From an uncultured Sphingomonadaceae bacterium (GTDB taxonomy: Bacteria > Pseudomonadota > Alphaproteobacteria > Sphingomonadales > Sphingomonadaceae), in the NCBI GenBank assembly GCA_947496865.1, contig CANMEE010000001.1, forward strand, positions 186,001 through 250,000: 64,000 nucleotides of DNA. The letters are read 5' to 3'. The notes beneath the pieces are model-generated. The model saw nothing but the letters and a program-made list of their open reading frames with translations. It searched no databases and was not told where the DNA came from. The first letter of the stretch is position 1. Each line of letters opens with the position of its first letter. Below are positions 59,040-64,000 of the stretch, piece by piece. Both the position numbers and the translations under genes were made by a program.

Positions 59040-60470
59040 TTATCCTATCAATTCCCGAACATCCGTAAGCTTCCCTGTAACCGCCGCTGCAGCGGCCATG
59101 GCGGGGGACATAAGATGCGTTCTAGCACCTGGCCCCTGACGGCCAACAAAATTGCGATTGGACGTAGAAGCACAGCGTTCTCCTGGCGGTACTTTATCAG
59201 GGTTCATGCCTAAACAAGCCGAACAGCCCGGTTCGCGCCATTCAAAACCGGAATCGGTAAATATCTTGTCGAGCCCCTCTGCTTCAGCCTGCGCTTTGAC
59301 GAGACCAGAGCCGGGGACGACAATCGCCCATTTTACACCAGCTGCTTTTTTACGCCCATCCAAAACTTGAGCCGCGGCGCGCAAGTCTTCGATCCGGCTG
59401 TTGGTACAACTACCGATAAAGATATTTTCGACCGCCACATCGCCCAAGGCTTGGCCGGAAGTCAGCCCCATATAGTCCAAAGACTTGCGCGCAGCATCCT
59501 GCTTGGAAGCATCAGCAAAGCTCTCTGGAGCGGGAACATGGCCTGTCACGGCCACCACATCTTCAGGGCTGGTGCCCCAAGTTACCGTCGGCGCGACATC
59601 TGAAGCTTGGATCGTGACGCTCTTGTCAAACCGCGCATCATCATCGGTGGGCAACGTTTTCCAATAAGCCACCGCTGCATCCCAATCGGCCCCTTTAGGC
59701 GCCATGGGACGGCCCTTCAGATAGGCGAAAGTCTTTTCATCCGGCGCGATCAAACCCGCGCGTGCGCCGCCTTCGATAGACATGTTGGACACGGTCAATC
59801 GGCCTTCAATCGACATTTGTTCAAACACTTCGCCGCGATATTCGATAACATGGCCGGTTCCGCCCGCGGTACCAATTACGCCGATGATATGCAGGATCAG
59901 ATCCTTCGGACTGATGCCGGGGCCGAGCAATCCTTCGACCCGAATCTCCATAGATTTGGACCGAGATAGCTGCAATGTTTGCGTTGCAAGCACATGTTCA
60001 ACTTCACTGGTACCGATGCCGAAGGCCAGAGCACCTAAGGCGCCATGGGCTGCGGTATGGCTGTCTCCGCAAACCAAAGTAGTCCCAGGAAGGGTAAAAG
60101 CCTGCTCAGGCCCAATCACGTGAACGATGCCCTGCTCTTTATCACTGGCCCCGATATATTTGATGCCAAAGGCTGGCGCATTGGCTTCCAGAGCCTCAAG
60201 CTGTGCCGCGCTTTGCGGGTCGGCTATTGGTATCTTGTTGCCATCGGCATCGATACGCGCTGTCGTTGGTAGATTATGATCGGGAACCGCCAGCGTCAAA
60301 TCGGGCCGGCGAACCTTGCGTCCTGCTTTGCGCAATCCCTCAAAGGCTTGCGGACTGGTCACTTCATGCACCAGATGGCGGTCGATATAGATTAATGCCG
60401 TGCCATCATCGCGCTGGTCGACGACATGCGCGTCCCAGATTTTCTCGTACAGGGTTTTTGCTTCGGTCAT
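59040..60470 (-). CDS. leuC: 3-isopropylmalate dehydratase large subunit
   Basis: A 476-residue aconitase-superfamily enzyme with a [4Fe-4S] cluster. Cluster Cys lie in [10 protein letters not shown] and [10 protein letters not shown], and the [22 protein letters not shown] segment is diagnostic of LeuC. It isomerises 2- to 3-isopropylmalate in leucine synthesis together with LeuD. ATG 60470 ([17 protein letters not shown]) fits the family; ATGs at 60485 and 60497 are also in frame but have no better ribosome-binding site. Confidence 0.95.
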   Translation of the reverse strand: MTEAKTLYEKIWDAHVVDQRDDGTALIYIDRHLVHEVTSPQAFEGLRKAGRKVRRPDLTLAVPDHNLPTTARIDADGNKIPIADPQSAAQLEALEANAPAFGIKYIGASDKEQGIVHVIGPEQAFTLPGTTLVCGDSHTAAHGALGALAFGIGTSEVEHVLATQTLQLSRSKSMEIRVEGLLGPGISPKDLILHIIGVIGTAGGTGHVIEYRGEVFEQMSIEGRLTVSNMSIEGGARAGLIAPDEKTFAYLKGRPMAPKGADWDAAVAYWKTLPTDDDARFDKSVTIQASDVAPTVTWGTSPEDVVAVTGHVPAPESFADASKQDAARKSLDYMGLTSGQALGDVAVENIFIGSCTNSRIEDLRAAAQVLDGRKKAAGVKWAIVVPGSGLVKAQAEAEGLDKIFTDSGFEWREPGCSACLGMNPDKVPPGERCASTSNRNFVGRQGPGARTHLMSPAMAAAAAVTGKLTDVRELIG

Positions 60471-60582
60471 TCGGGGTTTTACCATCCTCTTATGCAATAT
60501 GGTGTTTCGTTTACCCAGATCAATTGCCTGTGCAAGTGAGAAGTCACTTCAAAAGCCCATCAAAAATGCCTATCTTCGACAG

Positions 60583-61104
60583 ATGAGCATTTTCGCAATC
60601 ATAGCCACAATCCTTGCCTCTGTCATCGCGATGGAATTTGTCGCATGGGGCGCGCATAAATATATCATGCATGGCTTTGGCTGGAACTGGCATCGCGATC
60701 ATCATGAACCGCATGACAACATGCTGGAGAAAAACGACCTTTACGGCATTGTCGGTGCGGTGATGAGCATCTCCATGTTCATCATCGGTAGCCCCATGAT
60801 CATGGGCGCAAGCTATTGGGAGCCCGGTACATGGATGGGCGTGGGCATCATGCTCTACGGGGTTATCTATACCCTGATCCACGATGGACTGGTGCATCAG
60901 CGCTATTTTAAATATGTTCCCAAACGCGGCTATGCGAAACGGCTTGTACAGGCGCACAAACTGCATCATGCAACCATTGGCAAAGAAGGCGGGGTGAGTT
61001 TTGGTTTTGTATTTGCCCGTGATCCTGCGAAGTTGAAGGCGGAATTGAAAGTACAGCGCGAAACGGGAAAAGCGATTGTCAGGGATTCGGTCGGAACGGC
61101 TTAA
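60583..61104 (+). CDS. crtZ: Beta-carotene hydroxylase
   Basis: A 173-residue non-heme diiron hydroxylase that adds 3-hydroxyl groups to beta-ionone rings, giving zeaxanthin. All four histidine boxes are visible: HKYIMH, HRDHH, HDGLVHQR and HKLHHA, set among about four membrane helices. ATG 60583 gives the usual length; the long upstream frame back to 60400 reads through the leuC start region and is not used. It overlaps the convergent transporter gene by 26 bases. No other crt gene is in the window. Confidence 0.93.
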   Translation: MSIFAIIATILASVIAMEFVAWGAHKYIMHGFGWNWHRDHHEPHDNMLEKNDLYGIVGAVMSISMFIIGSPMIMGASYWEPGTWMGVGIMLYGVIYTLIHDGLVHQRYFKYVPKRGYAKRLVQAHKLHHATIGKEGGVSFGFVFARDPAKLKAELKVQRETGKAIVRDSVGTA

Positions 61105-61981
61105 TCCCGCCCAATTTAAACATCGTCAAAGCAATGCCGGCAAAGATCATCGCGCTGCCAATAAAAAAGCGCATGGTCAGTGTTTCGCCAAGCAGCAATA
61201 CGCCACCTAGCGCCGCAATCGCTGGCACGGATAGTTGAGAGGCTGCCGCTGTACTCACCGACAGGCGCGGCAAGACGGCATACCACGTAATATAGCCCAG
61301 CCCGGATGTGATGGTGCCAGAGATAATCGCCAGCGCAACACCAGTTGGTTGTGCCTGCTCACCGTTGCCGAGCAAAGGGATGATCAAAAGGCAGAGCACA
61401 GCCGCACCGACAAAATTTCGGGCGGTGGCGAGCGCTGGTCGGGCTGCCCCTTTTCCGGCCCAGCTGTAAAAACCCCAAGATATCCCGGCGAGCGCCATGA
61501 TGAGCCCACCAACAAGCGGCGGCGCGGTATCGCCGGGCGCCAGAAAAACAGCCAGTCCGGCAATGGCCAGCAATAATCCCGCCCATTGAATAGGCGTGGG
61601 ATAGATGCCGCGAACCATGCCGATAATCTGTAAACTCAGCTGCCCTGCCGGAAACAGTATCAGCGCCCCCACCGCCGCGTCGAGCGATATATAGGCAAAA
61701 GAAAAACTGATCGCATAAACGAACAGCGCTATCGCGGGGACCACAGTATCGCCTCGTGGAAGCACGGCCCGACCGTGACGAAAGCCTAATATGAGCGCCA
61801 AAAAGATCGCGCCAGAAACCAAACGGATCACGGTAAAACTTGCCCAGTCTATGCTAATGTCTGCCAAAGCCGCGCGGTTAAGCAGCGAGTTTCCTGCAAA
61901 GGCGCAAAGCGTTAATATTAATAAAAACGCCGTTAGCAGCCGCCCGCCTGCTGGGTCTGACGATTGATCAGTCGCCGCCAC
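61079..61981 (-). CDS. EamA/DMT family transporter
   Basis: A 300-residue protein with ten membrane helices in two EamA repeats (LLTAFLLILTLCAFAGNSLLNR and the second from LLVGGLIMALAGISWGFYSWAGKG on). It belongs to the drug/metabolite transporter superfamily and probably exports a metabolite or amino acid. The start is a GTG at 61981 that shares one base with the GST stop (TAGTG), so it is translated from the MBL-GST message. Confidence 0.88.
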   Translation of the reverse strand: MAATDQSSDPAGGRLLTAFLLILTLCAFAGNSLLNRAALADISIDWASFTVIRLVSGAIFLALILGFRHGRAVLPRGDTVVPAIALFVYAISFSFAYISLDAAVGALILFPAGQLSLQIIGMVRGIYPTPIQWAGLLLAIAGLAVFLAPGDTAPPLVGGLIMALAGISWGFYSWAGKGAARPALATARNFVGAAVLCLLIIPLLGNGEQAQPTGVALAIISGTITSGLGYITWYAVLPRLSVSTAAASQLSVPAIAALGGVLLLGETLTMRFFIGSAMIFAGIALTMFKLGGIKPFRPNP

Positions 61982-62613
61982 TAGCCCGCGAGCGAAGGAA
62001 CGATCGGCCCACCCAGTTCAATGGCTTTCTTATAGGCTGCGCGCGCCATCATCCGTTTGGCATAGTCCATCGATGCGGGCCGATTGGCGAGCATGCCGGC
62101 CGCCATCGCGAGTTCGAGCACATACATGACATTAATATCAGCGCCGGTAAAATCATCACCGACCAGAAATTCACGATTGTCGATATGATGCTCGACATAA
62201 TCGAGCAGCTTGACCACTTCGCCCTCAACAAAGGGCGCATAGCCTTCACCGAGTCCACCAAAGCGCGGAGCGAGCATCTGTACGATCACAGGATTGGCCA
62301 ACGTACCTTCGGCAAAATGGAGCCATTCAAGATATTCCGCTCGGTCTTTGGAACCCGGTGCGGGTGCCAGTTTACCGTCACCATATTGCTCCAATATATA
62401 TTCAATAACCGCGCCCGATTCCATCATCAGATGATCGTCGATAATCACTGTGGGCGCTTTGGCCAGCGGATGAATCGCAGCCAAATCGGCCTGGGCCCGC
62501 ATGGTTTCGGGATGCCGTTGATGTCGCACCATTTCATATTTCACACCCAATTCTTCGAGCAGCCAGATAATCCGGGTCGAACGGCTATATTCCAGATGGT
62601 GCAGTTTGATCAT
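61981..62613 (-). CDS. Glutathione S-transferase family protein
   Basis: A 210-residue GST. N-terminal thioredoxin-like domain (KLHHLEYSRSTRIIWLLEELGVKYEMV with the catalytic-region Ser/Tyr; HPLAKAPTVIIDDHLMMESGAVIEYI as glutathione-binding part), then the all-helix domain (LVGDDFTGADINVMYVLELA). It conjugates or isomerises an unknown electrophile. It overlaps the upstream MBL gene by 4 bases (ATGA) and leads into the DMT transporter. Confidence 0.9.
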   Translation of the reverse strand: MIKLHHLEYSRSTRIIWLLEELGVKYEMVRHQRHPETMRAQADLAAIHPLAKAPTVIIDDHLMMESGAVIEYILEQYGDGKLAPAPGSKDRAEYLEWLHFAEGTLANPVIVQMLAPRFGGLGEGYAPFVEGEVVKLLDYVEHHIDNREFLVGDDFTGADINVMYVLELAMAAGMLANRPASMDYAKRMMARAAYKKAIELGGPIVPSLAG

Positions 62614-63575
62614 GATGTGGGCTCCGGTTGAGGGCTGTTAAGAGGCGGCACTATAGTGAATTTGGATTGCAATGTGCCAGCTTTCACCAGCGAGTCCAGA
62701 TAGATTTTATCATGGCTTGGCAAAATGATCAGGTTCGGGTTCGCTTTTTTCAGATCGTGAAGCGCTCGAACCTGCTCCAACACTCGACTGCGATTTTCTT
62801 GGGGATCGAACAATATATATTGCAATAACCGCGGCCGGGTTTTCAGGTTTTCTATGTTCGACATTTTCCAGACGATGTCACCGATCAACAAATATTCGGC
62901 GCCGTTTTCCAGAGCAACGAAGAATGAGCGGCTTCCCGCCGTGTGCCCCCGTGTGGGGATCAGAACAAGACCGGGTGCAATTAAGGTGGCTTTCTCAAAA
63001 TCCTCTGTTGCCACCCCAGCAATTTCTGCCGGCAATATTCCGCCCTTCGCAAATTGTGACAAACCAGCAAGCTGCGCAGCATTCAGGCGCAACCGCGGTG
63101 CGAGCTGTTCTGGCTCAGGATGCCGCGCCACGGCCATGACGTGATCGAGATGTTCGTGCGTGATCAGAACTTTTTCCGCGCTGATCATGGCGGATGTTAC
63201 GCGCCCATAGGCCTCGCCATCAAATTGCCGGCCATCTTCCGACTGTTCCATTTCCTTGGACGTTTCAGCGTCAATCGCTCCGCCAATGACAATGGTCTGA
63301 TCTGGCCAGACGATTTGGAAGGACGTGTAGGTCGTTGCATAATCTGCGGAAAAATTACCCACTTCTGCTGCAAAGCCGGGCGCTAAATCGCTACCCACCC
63401 GTTCTATCCTGATTTCTTTGGGACGGTCGCCAGTACCTGCAGCGACCAGCTGGCGATATTCAGCAATCTCAAAGCCATTGTCAGCAGTCGGTGGCGCGGT
63501 GCCATCCAGCAGTAACCACCAAGTTCCAACTGCAATAACAAGCACAGGAACAGTGATGCGAATAAGCCATTTCAT
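62610..63575 (-). CDS. Membrane-anchored MBL-fold metallo-hydrolase
   Basis: A 321-residue protein with an N-terminal membrane or signal segment (RITVPVLVIAVGTWWLLL), so the domain probably lies in the periplasm. The metal motif is THEHLDHVMA (H-x-H-x-D-H), followed by RGHTAGSRSFFV and LPSHDKIYLDSL. It resembles lactonase/quorum-quenching-type MBL enzymes. It is the first gene of the MBL-GST-DMT operon, and its ribosome-binding site AAAGG lies in the stem of a 15-bp palindrome (63584-63620). Confidence 0.87.
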   Translation of the reverse strand: MKWLIRITVPVLVIAVGTWWLLLDGTAPPTADNGFEIAEYRQLVAAGTGDRPKEIRIERVGSDLAPGFAAEVGNFSADYATTYTSFQIVWPDQTIVIGGAIDAETSKEMEQSEDGRQFDGEAYGRVTSAMISAEKVLITHEHLDHVMAVARHPEPEQLAPRLRLNAAQLAGLSQFAKGGILPAEIAGVATEDFEKATLIAPGLVLIPTRGHTAGSRSFFVALENGAEYLLIGDIVWKMSNIENLKTRPRLLQYILFDPQENRSRVLEQVRALHDLKKANPNLIILPSHDKIYLDSLVKAGTLQSKFTIVPPLNSPQPEPTS

Positions 63576-63583
63576 AGAGCATT

Positions 63584-63620
63584 ACCTTTATTAAGTTGCA
63601 ATACACAACTTAATAAAGGT
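63584..63620. promoter_or_regulatory. Perfect 15-bp inverted repeat over the MBL ribosome-binding site
   Basis: Arms ACCTTTATTAAGTTG (63584-63598) and CAACTTAATAAAGGT (63606-63620), 7-base spacer. On the minus strand the AAAGG of the distal arm stands 9 bases before ATG 63575. A 12-bp palindrome TATGAATTCATA (63624-63635) adjoins it. It is either an operator for a dimeric repressor or an RNA hairpin controlling translation. Confidence 0.65.
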
Positions 63621-63680
63621 TGATATGAATTCATAGGAGATTCTGCTGTATCACCAGTAGCAATCCCGCGTCACTGCATT

Positions 63681-64000
63681 TTAGTGCCCCACGACACCCA
63701 AACTTTCAAACGGCCGGTCATTGTCGCTATATTTCTCGACCAATGTCGCACTCGCTTCATTGAGACCAATGAGCTCAACCGTCTTACCTTCATTTTGAAG
63801 GCGCTCGACAATCTTATCGAGCATTCCGGTAGCGGAGATATCCCAGAAATGGGCATCGTGAACATCAATAATGACGGTATCAATGCCTTCTTCGTTAAAC
63901 TCCATCGCTTCATAAAGCATATCAACGGAACCAAAAAATATCTGGCCGCCAAAGACATAGCGGTGGGTGGTCACTTCGACAAAATCCTGAATGGTGACGA
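63681..64000 (-). CDS. SulP family transporter, C-terminal STAS domain (5' end outside window)
   Basis: The frame is open to the right edge of the window, so this is the last 106 residues of a longer protein. The visible part reads VEVTTHRYVFGGQIFFGSVDMLYEAM, then TVIIDVHDAHFWDISATGMLDKIV, which is the STAS domain at the end of SulP/SLC26 anion transporters. A GTG at 63974 could start a free-standing STAS protein, but the preceding codons continue the homology, so a SulP gene is favoured. The substrate (sulfate, bicarbonate or other) cannot be told from this part. Confidence 0.72.
   Translation of the reverse strand, partial: VTIQDFVEVTTHRYVFGGQIFFGSVDMLYEAMEFNEEGIDTVIIDVHDAHFWDISATGMLDKIVERLQNEGKTVELIGLNEASATLVEKYSDNDRPFESLGVVGH

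Overview
The window is a 64 kb piece of an alphaproteobacterial chromosome, most probably a marine sphingomonad (Sphingopyxis/Parasphingorhabdus-like). This is inferred from moderate GC content, acyl-CoA dehydrogenase/SDR/TonB-receptor catabolic genes, a beta-carotene hydroxylase (crtZ), DUF1476 (the alphaproteobacterial F1-ATPase inhibitor zeta), monothiol glutaredoxin next to BolA, and an NDUFS6-like CHCC zinc-finger protein. No species can be proven from sequence alone. I found no tRNA, rRNA, CRISPR array, insertion sequence or convincing prophage.

Layout. 1-3957: end of a Gfo/Idh/MocA oxidoreductase, a xylose-reductase-like aldo/keto reductase, a TauD-type dioxygenase and a convergent sodium:solute symporter, which together suggest small sugar or polyol metabolism. 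3958-6227: two long non-coding stretches flanking a lone DUF1353 gene. They hold many perfect hairpins, a cluster of DnaA-box-like 9-mers and an orphan minus-strand terminator. 6228-7560: DUF4197 protein and a lipoprotein. 7625-17688: a catabolic island with two divergent operons. The minus one carries an SDR and a pair of acyl-CoA dehydrogenases. The plus one carries an SDR, a GPH-type transporter, an ACAD10/11-type dehydrogenase, a zinc alcohol dehydrogenase, an ACAD10/11-type small-molecule kinase and another SDR. The kinase plus dehydrogenase pair predicts a phosphorylation/elimination route for 4-hydroxyacyl-CoA. 17692-23564: two exported basic Tyr/Arg/Asn-rich proteins, a TonB-dependent receptor, then glnK-amtB under a clear sigma-54 promoter.

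23704-28106 is a tightly packed minus-strand operon (zinc finger, TldD, DUF924, CPBP-like, PNPOx-like, DUF2007, patatin). 28187-29381 has two DUF4402 surface/secreted proteins. 29518-41343 carries housekeeping and transport genes: ABC ATPase-nadB, ABA4-like, DnaJ, BrkB, fabI, GNAT, aroC, SLC13 permease, DAACS symporter and an acyl-CoA-dehydrogenase-fold oxygenase. 41419-44498 holds two orphan peptide-type solute-binding lipoproteins. 44531-52914 includes DUF4112, a CMD-family protein divergent from an HxlR regulator with twin operators, RNase T2, nadC and nadA (nadB lies 17 kb away), and a kelch/DUF4230/MBL operon. 53029-55639 is a BlaI/BlaR1-like pair with an unusual coiled-coil M56 protein and a recognisable TACA-N2-TGTA operator. 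55640-56151 is non-coding except for a likely sRNA with an excellent terminator and a possible microprotein. 56152-64000: glutaredoxin-BolA-zeta, quinone oxidoreductase, leuC-small membrane protein-leuD, crtZ, an MBL-GST-DMT operon behind a 15-bp perfect palindrome, and the C-terminal STAS domain of a SulP transporter cut by the window edge.
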